In this document: in pieces, positions 1 to 5,981 of the stretch | Position numbering within the stretch: position 1 is the stretch's first letter | Layout: each line of letters starts with the position of its first letter | NCBI GenBank assembly: GCA_945980015.1 | Contig: CAMFQI010000056.1 | Span: forward strand, 1-7,254 | Source of the DNA: an uncultured Eubacterium sp. | GTDB lineage: Bacteria > Bacillota > Clostridia > Oscillospirales > Acutalibacteraceae | Length of the DNA: 7,254 nt | Direction: 5' to 3' | Program-made: the position numbers and the translations under genes | Notes under the pieces: generated by a model | What the model saw: the letters and a program-made list of their open reading frames with translations, nothing else | Told to the model about the DNA's origin: nothing | The model's database searches: none

Positions 1-1338
1 ATTGTAGTGGGATTTGGCTGCGGTGAGCCGCTTCATATCGAAAGAGCGTTGGAGTCGCACTATAAGGAGTACAAAAATGTTGAGATTATCAATATGCTCA
101 CTCTCGTTGAGTCGCCGTGGAGCGCAGATGAGCTGAGAGGACATATTAAGCTTAATACTCTTTTTGCTTCAAAGTCGACAAGAGCCGCAATCAACAACGG
201 TAACAGTGAGTTTACAACCTCTCATTTCTATGAAATTCCCGATATTATCGAAAACTATATTTGTCCGAGAGTGTCCGTCGTCATGGTATCTCCTCCGGAT
301 GAGCACGGTTATGTTTCGTTCGGAACAAACGTTGACTATGCAAAGGGTACGACTGATTATTGCGAGGTCGTTATTGCGCAGGTAAACAAATATATGCCGA
401 GAACCTTCGGTAATTCAATCAAGCACGTGCGTGATTTTACCTGCTTTGTTGAACACGACGAACCGCTGCCCGAGGTTTTGAGCGGTGAGGTCAGCGCAGT
501 TGATATGGAAATAGGCAAGTATTGTGCTCAACTCATCAACGACGGCGACTGCCTTCAGCTCGGAATAGGCAGTATTCCAAATGCCGTTTGTCTTCAGCTT
601 ACCGACAAAAAGGATTTGGGACTTCACAGTGAGCTTGTCGGCGACGGAGTTGTTCCTCTTCTTGAAAGCGGCGTAATTAATAACAAGAAAAAGCAGACGA
701 ACAAGGGCAGAACTGTTTTGGGTGCGGCTTTCGGCTCAAAAATTCTGTGCGACTACATAAATAATAATCCGTCCGTTGAGCTTCATCCGATTGATTATGT
801 AAATAATCCTATCGAAATTGCAAAGAATGATAATATGGTATCCGTTAACTCCTGTCTGCAGGTTGACCTTTTGGGTCAGGTCGTTTCGGATACAATCGGT
901 CTTTCGCAGTTTTCCGCAGTAGGCGGTCAGGTTGACTTTGTAAGAGGCGCAACTATGTCAAAGGGCGGTCGATCAATTATCGCAATGCCGTCAACCGCAC
1001 GAGGCGGAACTGTTTCCCGTATCGTTCCGATTATTACCGAGGGAAGTGCTGTTACTACTCCGAGAAATGACGTAAATTATGTTGTAACGGAATACGGAAT
1101 TGCTCAGCTTAAGGGAAAGACCTTAAAGGAGAGAGCAAAGGCGCTTATCCGTATTGCTCACCCCGCCTTCAGACTTCAGCTTATGCTTGAGTACAAAAAG
1201 CGCTTTGGTGAGGAGCCGTTTACCGACGAGGAAATCAAAACCTTAAAGGATCTGGTTATCGAAAAAATCCAGACGGAAAAGGAAAGAATAACCGCTTCTA
1301 TTGAGAGCAAAATTGAAAAAATTAAATCAAAGAACTGA
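1..1338 (+). CDS. Acetyl-CoA hydrolase/transferase family protein (4-hydroxybutyrate or butyrate CoA-transferase type), 5' end cut off by the window
   Basis: The product should move CoA between a short acyl-CoA and a carboxylate such as acetate, through a glutamyl-CoA intermediate in the cytoplasm. The frame is open from base 1 (residues IVVGFGCGEP), so the GTG at position 7 is not the start. Counting codons from base 1, the visible family landmarks are SPPDEHGY (97-104), the glycine-rich LGIGSIP (187-193), the expected catalytic glutamate in LHSEL (codon 211) and GGQVDF (308-313) followed by VRGA. The C-terminal part NDVNYVVTEYGIAQLKGKT is also typical. In the characterised 4-hydroxybutyrate CoA-transferase of Clostridium aminobutyricum the catalytic residue is, from memory, Glu238, so about 27 residues are missing here. 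The resemblance is closest to the 4-hydroxybutyrate branch, but the sequence alone does not separate that substrate from butyrate or propionate. It is followed by its own terminator. Family call is firm; substrate is inference. Confidence 0.93.
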   Translation: MVVGFGCGEPLHIERALESHYKEYKNVEIINMLTLVESPWSADELRGHIKLNTLFASKSTRAAINNGNSEFTTSHFYEIPDIIENYICPRVSVVMVSPPDEHGYVSFGTNVDYAKGTTDYCEVVIAQVNKYMPRTFGNSIKHVRDFTCFVEHDEPLPEVLSGEVSAVDMEIGKYCAQLINDGDCLQLGIGSIPNAVCLQLTDKKDLGLHSELVGDGVVPLLESGVINNKKKQTNKGRTVLGAAFGSKILCDYINNNPSVELHPIDYVNNPIEIAKNDNMVSVNSCLQVDLLGQVVSDTIGLSQFSAVGGQVDFVRGATMSKGGRSIIAMPSTARGGTVSRIVPIITEGSAVTTPRNDVNYVVTEYGIAQLKGKTLKERAKALIRIAHPAFRLQLMLEYKKRFGEEPFTDEEIKTLKDLVIEKIQTEKERITASIESKIEKIKSKN

Positions 1339-1344
1339 TTTTAT

Positions 1345-1375
1345 AGGCGTACCTCGACTTCGGTACGCCTTTTTT
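1345..1375 (+). terminator. Intrinsic terminator of the CoA-transferase gene
   Basis: A perfect 9-bp stem, AGGCGTACC (1345-1353) pairing with GGTACGCCT (1362-1370), encloses an 8-base loop. It runs straight into a T tract (1370-1375). It begins 6 bases after the TGA stop at 1336-1338. This is a textbook Rho-independent terminator and separates the CoA-transferase transcript from the next gene. Confidence 0.93.
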
Positions 1376-1423
1376 ACTATTGTTGGCTATTGTAAAATAA
1401 ATGAAAAATATTTATGACAATTC

Positions 1424-1452
1424 TTGCACGAAGTTAAATTTTGTGTTAAAAT
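1424..1452 (+). promoter_or_regulatory. SigA-type promoter with extended -10 for the acyltransferase gene
   Basis: TTGCAC (1424-1429) and TAAAAT (1447-1452) are separated by exactly 17 bases. The bases TGT directly before the -10 box supply the extended -10 TGn motif. The stretch 1391-1415 upstream is almost purely A/T and could act as an UP element. Transcription would begin near 1459, giving a leader of about 45 bases before the ATG at 1505. The -10 box lies inside the 6-bp inverted repeat described separately. Confidence 0.75.
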
Positions 1453-1459
1453 AAACACA
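1442..1459. promoter_or_regulatory. Inverted repeat over the -10 box, possible operator
   Basis: TGTGTT (1442-1447) and AACACA (1454-1459) are perfect inverted copies with a 6-base A/T spacer. They overlap the -10 box and reach the likely transcription start. A repressor bound here would block the promoter. The repeat does not fit the Rex consensus (TTGTTAA-N4-TTAACAA) or a CcpA cre site, so no regulator can be named. A 6-bp repeat in A/T-rich DNA can also arise by chance. Confidence 0.25.
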
Positions 1460-1504
1460 GTTAAGCAGCAGGTAATAAACTATAAATAAACTAAGGAGAA
1501 AAAT

Positions 1505-2410
1505 ATGTCACTCACGAAATCAACCCATTTCGGAATCGCAAGAAAAATTGTTTCCAATATGACGGCTGAAAGCTGGGAGCAAATTCCACACGCAGGTCTT
1601 CTTTACGAGCCTGAGGTAACCGAATTTCTTAAGGAATGTAAAAAGCTCAACGAGGGCTGTACAGATAAATCTAAAAAAATCACAATCAATACCGTTATGA
1701 TTAAGGTCATCTGCGAGGGACTCAAAGAAGCACCGAAGATGAATGCACATCTCGAATTTAACCGTAAGCTCGTTCGCGGCTGTCTTCACGAATTTGACCA
1801 CGTTGACGTTTCAATGCCGATGATGCTTCCAAACGGCGAAATGATGACAATTAATATGCACGATATGGGTTCAAAGACCCTTACCGAAATGACCGAAACA
1901 ATCAACGACAGTATTCGCAGAGCAAAGAATACCGATATGAACGAGGTTATGTTTGAGGTATCCTTGGATAATACTCTTCAAGGTCTTAAAAAGGGTAAGA
2001 TTTTGCAGGCAATCCGCCGTTTGTATGGCTCAAAGACAGGTAAGCATAAGGTAAAAACTCTTTCGGGAAAGGCAAAGAAGGAATATTATTCTATCCCGAC
2101 TACCAAAAGACTTACGAAGCACGATATCGAGCAGGGCACCATTACTATTTCAAACCTCGGCTCAGTTTACCGTGAATACAGAGGAGCTTGCACTCTTCTT
2201 GAGATTATTCCGCCTCAGGTTGTTGCTATTGCAATCAATTCCGCACAGCAAAAGCCTATCGTAGAAAACGGCGAGATTAAGGTTGGAACAGTTATGCCGC
2301 TTTCGATTTGTATAGACCATAAGGCACTTGACTACGGCGATATCGTTCCGTTCTTCAAGAGACTTGACGAAATTTTCGCTAATCCGTCGGTTATTCAGGA
2401 ATGGAAGTAA
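1505..2410 (+). CDS. Stand-alone 2-oxo acid dehydrogenase E2-type acyltransferase domain protein
   Basis: A 301-residue protein made only of the chloramphenicol-acetyltransferase-like catalytic domain found at the C-terminus of E2 (dihydrolipoamide acyltransferase) subunits. It has no lipoyl domain and no E1/E3-binding domain. The N-terminal ARKIVSNM...SWEQIPHA (12-30) matches the usual E2 domain opening. TITISNLGS (212-220) holds the expected active-site serine (S216). The DHRxxDG catalytic motif appears as DHKALDYG (271-278): His272 and Asp276 are kept, but Tyr replaces the usual Gly. Residues 161-205 form a lysine/arginine-rich stretch that looks like an insertion. ATG at 1505 follows AAGGAG (1493-1498) with 6 bases between. 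The gene has its own promoter and is separated by a terminator from the CoA-transferase upstream, so co-operation with that enzyme is inference from proximity. With no lipoyl arm or E1/E3 genes in view, it may acylate another thiol or CoA; its substrate is unknown. Confidence 0.88.
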   Translation: MSLTKSTHFGIARKIVSNMTAESWEQIPHAGLLYEPEVTEFLKECKKLNEGCTDKSKKITINTVMIKVICEGLKEAPKMNAHLEFNRKLVRGCLHEFDHVDVSMPMMLPNGEMMTINMHDMGSKTLTEMTETINDSIRRAKNTDMNEVMFEVSLDNTLQGLKKGKILQAIRRLYGSKTGKHKVKTLSGKAKKEYYSIPTTKRLTKHDIEQGTITISNLGSVYREYRGACTLLEIIPPQVVAIAINSAQQKPIVENGEIKVGTVMPLSICIDHKALDYGDIVPFFKRLDEIFANPSVIQEWK

Positions 2411-2737
2411 TCAAAAAATATTAGACGGCGACAACTTCTGATTTTCGTAATATGATTTAACAAACGCTCTGAGCTCGTTCAGGGCGTTTTTTGTATCACT
2501 GTTTTTTTCATCGGGCAGCATTTCAACACTCTTTGCAATTTCGTCAAGCATATCGTGGGAGGAAAAAATATATATTTTGTCGTTGTGCTTTCTCCAATAA
2601 TCCTTTATTCCGCTTAAATCCTCGCTTTGCGCAAGGCTTTCCATCGTGTCGCAAAATTCCCTGACCTCGTACTGCTCGTATACGCAAAGTCCGATTGCAA
2701 GAGAAATAAGAAGTATTGCTATCCAAATTCGCTTCAT
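2411..2737 (-). CDS. DUF4363 family membrane-anchored protein
   Basis: A 108-residue protein with one N-terminal membrane segment (about residues 4-20, hydrophobic after MKR). The rest is a charged, mostly helical part, expected outside the cytoplasmic membrane. The pattern of a short anchor followed by SSHDMLDEIAKSVEML and a helical tail is that of DUF4363 proteins. These typically lie just downstream of a DUF421 gene in spore-forming Clostridia and Bacilli. Here the ATG overlaps the DUF421 stop as ATGA (2734-2737), which indicates translational coupling. The function of the family is unknown; the pairing suggests it works with the DUF421 protein. Its TGA stop (2413-2411) directly abuts the TAA of the convergent acyltransferase gene, and its 3' part contains that gene's terminator. 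I saw no terminator of its own in the first few dozen bases downstream. Confidence 0.85.
   Translation of the reverse strand: MKRIWIAILLISLAIGLCVYEQYEVREFCDTMESLAQSEDLSGIKDYWRKHNDKIYIFSSHDMLDEIAKSVEMLPDEKNSDTKNALNELRAFVKSYYENQKLSPSNIF
2462..2492 (+). terminator. Intrinsic terminator of the acyltransferase gene, located inside the opposing DUF4363 gene
   Basis: An 11-bp stem (2462-2472 with 2479-2489, one T-G wobble at 2468/2483) has a 6-base loop and ends in a run of six T (2487-2492) on the plus strand. It lies 51 bases past the acyltransferase stop codon and entirely within the DUF4363 coding sequence on the other strand. Read on the minus strand the hairpin is not followed by a T run, so it should act only on plus-strand transcripts. 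Stem, loop and T run are those of a strong Rho-independent terminator. Confidence 0.85.
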
Positions 2738-3414
2738 TCGGGCTTTTCCCCCTTTTTGACTATATAAACATTTCCGTTTTGCGAGATGTTCATAAGCATA
2801 ATGTTTTCGATTTGCTCGCCGTTTATTACTGCGCTGAGGCGTATTTCATCCTCGCTTATCGAAACGTTTGAATAATATCCCTCGACTGCCTTTCCGTCCA
2901 AAACAACGGTTATCGGAACATCTGCTTTGTCCGTTTTTAATCCTGCATCATTCGGAGTAATAGGTGAAAACTGTGACTTTTTTTGTACCGATATTACGCC
3001 GTTCGTTTCGACTATTGCATTTTCAACCTGCGAAATATCGAAAACCCCTGCCTGCCTTACACAGTCCACTAAATCGTCCATAGTATAGCGTAGTCTTGTA
3101 AGCTCATTTTGTTGTATTTCTCCGTTTCGTATAACAAAAATCGGCTTGCCCTGTATCAAATTTCTAAACTTTATGGACTTCATTGAAAGAGCCGAATTTA
3201 TTATTTCAAGGCTTATGAAAATTCCGATAGGTATGAGAGAATTTGCAAGCGGCATACCATTGTCCTCAAGCGGAACCGTCGCAACCGCACTTATGAGTAT
3301 GGTAATAACAAGCTCCTGCGGATTTAATTCGCCGACCTGTCGCTTTCCCATTACTCTTACCGAAACCGTTATAAAAATGTAAATGATTATTGCACGAACC
3401 AATGTTATTGCCAT
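2734..3414 (-). CDS. DUF421 (YetF/YdfS-like) membrane protein
   Basis: A 226-residue protein from ATG 3414. Three membrane segments are predicted at about 4-22, 33-50 and 58-77. The family signature GKRQVGELNPQELV lies between the first two (23-36). The soluble part carries GKPIFVIRNGEI (89-100) and the stretch from RLRYTMDDLVD to NGVISVQKK (107-146), both typical of YetF-type DUF421 proteins. A less conserved C-terminal domain follows. A GTG at 3441 would add 9 residues, but it has no ribosome binding site and lies upstream of the predicted -10 box. The ATG at 3414 has GGTGAA (3424-3419) before it and gives the usual family N-terminus. In Bacillus, homologues such as YdfS are forespore-expressed and sit in the spore inner membrane. 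The divergent germination operon here fits that role. The exact activity is not shown by the sequence. Confidence 0.9.
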   Translation of the reverse strand: MAITLVRAIIIYIFITVSVRVMGKRQVGELNPQELVITILISAVATVPLEDNGMPLANSLIPIGIFISLEIINSALSMKSIKFRNLIQGKPIFVIRNGEIQQNELTRLRYTMDDLVDCVRQAGVFDISQVENAIVETNGVISVQKKSQFSPITPNDAGLKTDKADVPITVVLDGKAVEGYYSNVSISEDEIRLSAVINGEQIENIMLMNISQNGNVYIVKKGEKPE

Positions 3415-3418
3415 TTTA

Positions 3419-3424
3419 TTCACC
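3419..3424 (-). promoter_or_regulatory. Ribosome binding site deciding the DUF421 start
   Basis: GGTGAA on the minus strand (3424 down to 3419) lies 4 bases before ATG 3414-3412. It matches part of the anti-Shine-Dalgarno complement (AAGGAGGTGA). No comparable site precedes the alternative GTG at 3441. Confidence 0.55.
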
Positions 3425-3426
3425 GA

Positions 3427-3455
3427 AAATATTTTGCTCACGGTGTTGCATATTA
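3427..3455 (+). promoter_or_regulatory. Candidate SigG-type promoter for the gerABC-type operon
   Basis: AAATA (3427-3431) is followed, after 17 bases, by CATATTA (3449-3455). The -10 fits the SigG consensus CATNHTA at every position; the -35 fits GHATR at four of five. Transcription would begin near 3462, about 29 bases before the preferred GTG start at 3491. Germinant receptor operons are under SigG in Bacillus, so the assignment agrees with the genes. Confidence 0.55.
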
Positions 3456-3459
3456 TTCA
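3430..3459 (-). promoter_or_regulatory. Candidate SigG-type promoter for DUF421-DUF4363
   Basis: On the minus strand TGAATA (3459-3454) is followed, after 17 bases, by CAAAATA (3436-3430). The SigG consensus is about TGAATA, 17-18 bases, CATNHTA; the -35 is exact and the -10 has one mismatch. Transcription would begin near 3423, leaving a leader of only about 9 bases before the ATG at 3414. That is unusually short and is the main doubt. An alternative -10, AATAATA (3457-3451), would give a longer leader but has a poor -35. Confidence 0.5.
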
Positions 3460-3481
3460 GCTTTTTTCTGATAATAAAATC

Positions 3482-3486
3482 GGTGA
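3482..3486 (+). promoter_or_regulatory. Ribosome binding site supporting the GTG start of the GerA subunit
   Basis: GGTGA (3482-3486) lies 4 bases before GTG 3491. It is weak and a little close. It is nevertheless the only such site downstream of the predicted promoter that yields a protein of normal family length. Confidence 0.4.
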
Positions 3487-3490
3487 TAGT

Positions 3491-4951
3491 GTGATTTACT
3501 TAACGAACGATTATGAAATTAACAGGCTTAAATTCAAGGACGATTTTCGTGATTGCTCCGATTTTTTGCTCAAAGAAATTGAAATCGGCGAGCGCAGAGC
3601 GTTTGTGTGCGTTATGGACGGACTTGTTGACTCTTTGCAGCTCGGTCAGTTGATTGCCGAGCCTCTTTTGACTGCAGATATGAGCTTGTCCGATGAGCCT
3701 GAGCCTCTTGAAATAATAAAAAAACGCCTCGTTCAATGTGCCGAGCAAAACGAAGCAGAAACCTTTGATGACGCATATTATTTTTTGATGTCGGGCTTTG
3801 CCGTATTGGTAGTCGAGGGCTGTGCAAGAGCGCTTGTGTTCGGTATTCAGGGCTGGACAAGGCGTGATACTGCCGAGCCAAAAACAGAAGCTAATGTAAA
3901 GGGCGCAAAGGAATGCTTTGTTGAAAGCATAAACGATAATAAGGCTCTTTTGCGAAAACGTCTGAAAACCTCCCACTTAAAGCAAAAGCAGCTTAAGCTC
4001 GGTAAGGCGGCTAAAACTCCCGTTGCGATATGCTATCTTGACGACCGTGCGGATATGAACGCCGTTAATGAAATTGAAAAACGGCTGAATGAAGCGAATT
4101 TCAATACGGTTTTGGATTACGGCGAGGTTTTGGCTTTCATCGGTACAAAACGAAAATCATTTTTTACCACCGTCGGAAACACCGAACGTCCCGATGTTCT
4201 TGCCTCAAAGCTTTTAGAGGGCAGAGTTGCCGTTATGATTGAGGGAACGCCGTTTGTTATATATACTCCCTATTTATTTTCGGATAATTTCAGTGTACCC
4301 GATGATTACGATAATCCGCCGTTTTTTGCGTCTTTTATGAGAATACTGAGGTATTTTTCGTTTTTAATATCACTTTTTTTGCCCGGTGTTTTTGTTGCGG
4401 TAGATACGTTTCACCAGGAGCTTATACCGACAAATCTGCTTTATCTTATTGCAACAAATGAGGCTACAACTCCGTTCAGTCTTATGACAGAGGCAATACT
4501 CGTTCATCTGCTTTATGAAATAATGCGTGAGGGCGGTCTACGACTTCCCGAAAGCGTTGGCCACGCCGTTTCGATTATCGGCGCAATCGTAATAGGAGAC
4601 GCCGCAGTTTCGGCAGGCGTAATAGGTGCGCCTATGCTGATAATTGTTGCAGTGACGGCGGTTTCGTCGTACGTTGTTTATCCGCTGTACGAAAGCCTTG
4701 CGGTACTGCGAATACTTTTCATTATTATCGGCGGCACTACGGGTATATACGGAATTATGATTTTCGGCGGTATGTTATTTTGCAATATATGTTCGCTCAA
4801 TGCCTATGGTGTTTCTTACGGCTCGCCGTTTTCTCCGCTTACCTCTTCGTCACTAAAGGATACGCTTGTACGTTCTTCGTGGAAAAAGCTGGCAAAACGA
4901 CGTATAAGACTTTATTCACTGAAAGGAGCAAACAAAAATGACCGAGGCTAA
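3491..4951 (+). CDS. gerAA: Spore germination protein, GerA family (germinant receptor A subunit)
   Basis: The A subunit of a nutrient germinant receptor in the spore inner membrane; GerAA-type subunits oligomerise and are thought to form the ion channel opened by nutrients. From GTG 3491 it has 486 residues, close to the family norm of about 480-500. Residues 1-275 form the soluble N-terminal part, including FVCVMDGLVDS, NTERPD (230-235) and the LEGRVAVMIEGTPFV region. The membrane part starts near 288 and continues to about 450, with FHQELIPTN, MREGGLRLPE and the late SYGSPFSPL motif, all characteristic. The frame stays open upstream to ATG 3383, but that start would overlap the 5' end of the DUF421 gene and lie before the promoter, so I rejected it. 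It overlaps the next gene by 14 bases. The symbol is a family-level label; the germinant is unknown. Confidence 0.92.
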   Translation: MIYLTNDYEINRLKFKDDFRDCSDFLLKEIEIGERRAFVCVMDGLVDSLQLGQLIAEPLLTADMSLSDEPEPLEIIKKRLVQCAEQNEAETFDDAYYFLMSGFAVLVVEGCARALVFGIQGWTRRDTAEPKTEANVKGAKECFVESINDNKALLRKRLKTSHLKQKQLKLGKAAKTPVAICYLDDRADMNAVNEIEKRLNEANFNTVLDYGEVLAFIGTKRKSFFTTVGNTERPDVLASKLLEGRVAVMIEGTPFVIYTPYLFSDNFSVPDDYDNPPFFASFMRILRYFSFLISLFLPGVFVAVDTFHQELIPTNLLYLIATNEATTPFSLMTEAILVHLLYEIMREGGLRLPESVGHAVSIIGAIVIGDAAVSAGVIGAPMLIIVAVTAVSSYVVYPLYESLAVLRILFIIIGGTTGIYGIMIFGGMLFCNICSLNAYGVSYGSPFSPLTSSSLKDTLVRSSWKKLAKRRIRLYSLKGANKNDRG

Positions 4952-5981
4952 AAGCGGCGTAATATCTCAGGGTCAGCTTTTCTTTTTGATATTCGTGTCA
5001 CGCACAGTGGTTTCGTTTACCAATGTTCGTGCAATCTCGGTGGGGAATTTGTCAGCAGATATCTTGCTGAGCTTTGCTATGTCCTATGCGGCGGCTTTAC
5101 TGCTTTCGCTTCCCGTCGTGCTTTGCCTGAAAAAAGGAAAATCACCGCTCAAGAGTAAAATACTTTCGCCGATATACTCGTTTTATTTTCTTGTATTTTG
5201 CGCAGTAAACGTGGGACGCTTTTCATATTTTGCTTCGTCTAGAATGAATCCGAGAATTTCGCTTCTCGTTTTCTCTTTTCTTATTTTGGCTGCGGCATGC
5301 TACTGTGCATATCTCGAGATAGAAGGCCTCGGGAGATTTGCGTCATTTTGCGGCATTATTCTTTTGGTTGTAATACTTGCCGCAACAGTGCTCAATCTCG
5401 ACAAATTCAACATTTTGAATTTTTATCCCGTTTGGAACAATTCAAGAGAAAATATGATTATGAACACAGCGGTTTTTACCTCAAACACGATAGAACCCTT
5501 GCTGATTTTGGCACTCGGCGACAAGGTAAATAAAAATCCGTCAAAGCCTTATTTTTTGGGTATTTCACTTGCTTTTTTGAGTGTGTTTTTGCTTCTTTTA
5601 TTCTGCTTAGGTGTGCTCGGTGCAGGTGCTGACTTTAGGTCGTTTCCTATTTTTTCTCTGTTTCAGCTTGCATCATTTTTCAATACCTCACGAATGGATA
5701 TTCTTCATACTGCGTTTTGGGTTCTCGGTGTTCTTTTGAAATGCTCCGTTCTCATTTATTGCTGTGTTGAATGCTTCAAAAAGCCGAGCAGAAAAAAACG
5801 CTCGATAATTTCTTCAGCAGTTGCTTTTTTGCTTACCGCCTTAATTTACTATGCAGCTCAAGGCTATATCGCAGATTATTCAAAGACCGTGATTGTTGCA
5901 TTTTTTGTACTTCTCGTTGTTGTCGTTCCGACGCTTTGGCTGATTTTTTCAAAAGGAGAGGGTATAAATGAAAAGAATTAA
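4938..5981 (+). CDS. gerAB: Spore germination protein, GerB family (APC-fold B subunit)
   Basis: The integral membrane B subunit, an amino acid permease-like (APC fold) protein that in the GerA receptor binds the germinant. It has 347 residues, slightly short of the usual 360 or so. About ten membrane segments are predicted, near 11-29, 41-64, 77-98, 107-126, 134-152, 176-194, 206-229, 255-278, 289-308 and 317-337. The opening ISQGQLFFLIFVSR is typical of the family. ATG 4938 is preceded by AAAGGAG (4922-4928) with 9 bases between. It lies inside the end of the GerA-subunit gene (14-base overlap), so translation is probably coupled. It overlaps the following GerC-subunit gene by 14 bases too. 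Ligand specificity cannot be read from the sequence. The symbol is a family-level label. Confidence 0.92.
   Translation: MTEAKSGVISQGQLFFLIFVSRTVVSFTNVRAISVGNLSADILLSFAMSYAAALLLSLPVVLCLKKGKSPLKSKILSPIYSFYFLVFCAVNVGRFSYFASSRMNPRISLLVFSFLILAAACYCAYLEIEGLGRFASFCGIILLVVILAATVLNLDKFNILNFYPVWNNSRENMIMNTAVFTSNTIEPLLILALGDKVNKNPSKPYFLGISLAFLSVFLLLLFCLGVLGAGADFRSFPIFSLFQLASFFNTSRMDILHTAFWVLGVLLKCSVLIYCCVECFKKPSRKKRSIISSAVAFLLTALIYYAAQGYIADYSKTVIVAFFVLLVVVVPTLWLIFSKGEGINEKN

Noticed and set aside
1442..1459. Rex (redox) operator over the -10 box
   Set aside because: The palindrome TGTGTT-N6-AACACA does not align with TTGTTAA-N4-TTAACAA in arm sequence or spacing.
1520..1801. 93-codon open frame on the minus strand
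   Set aside because: It lies inside the acyltransferase gene, with no ribosome binding site or recognisable domain.
2411..2440. Terminator for the minus-strand DUF421-DUF4363 operon at the T run 2419-2414
   Set aside because: There is a run of six T on the minus strand but no inverted repeat directly before it.
3415..3441. GTG start at 3441 for DUF421
   Set aside because: It has no ribosome binding site and would precede the predicted transcription start; the ATG at 3414 gives the standard DUF421 N-terminus.
3383..3490. N-terminal extension of the GerA subunit from ATG 3383
   Set aside because: It overlaps the DUF421 start on the other strand, lies upstream of the likely promoter, adds 36 residues unlike the family, and has no ribosome binding site.
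3500..3976. 158-codon open frame on the minus strand
   Set aside because: It is wholly inside the GerA-subunit gene, its protein resembles nothing I know, and it reads as the reverse shadow of that gene.
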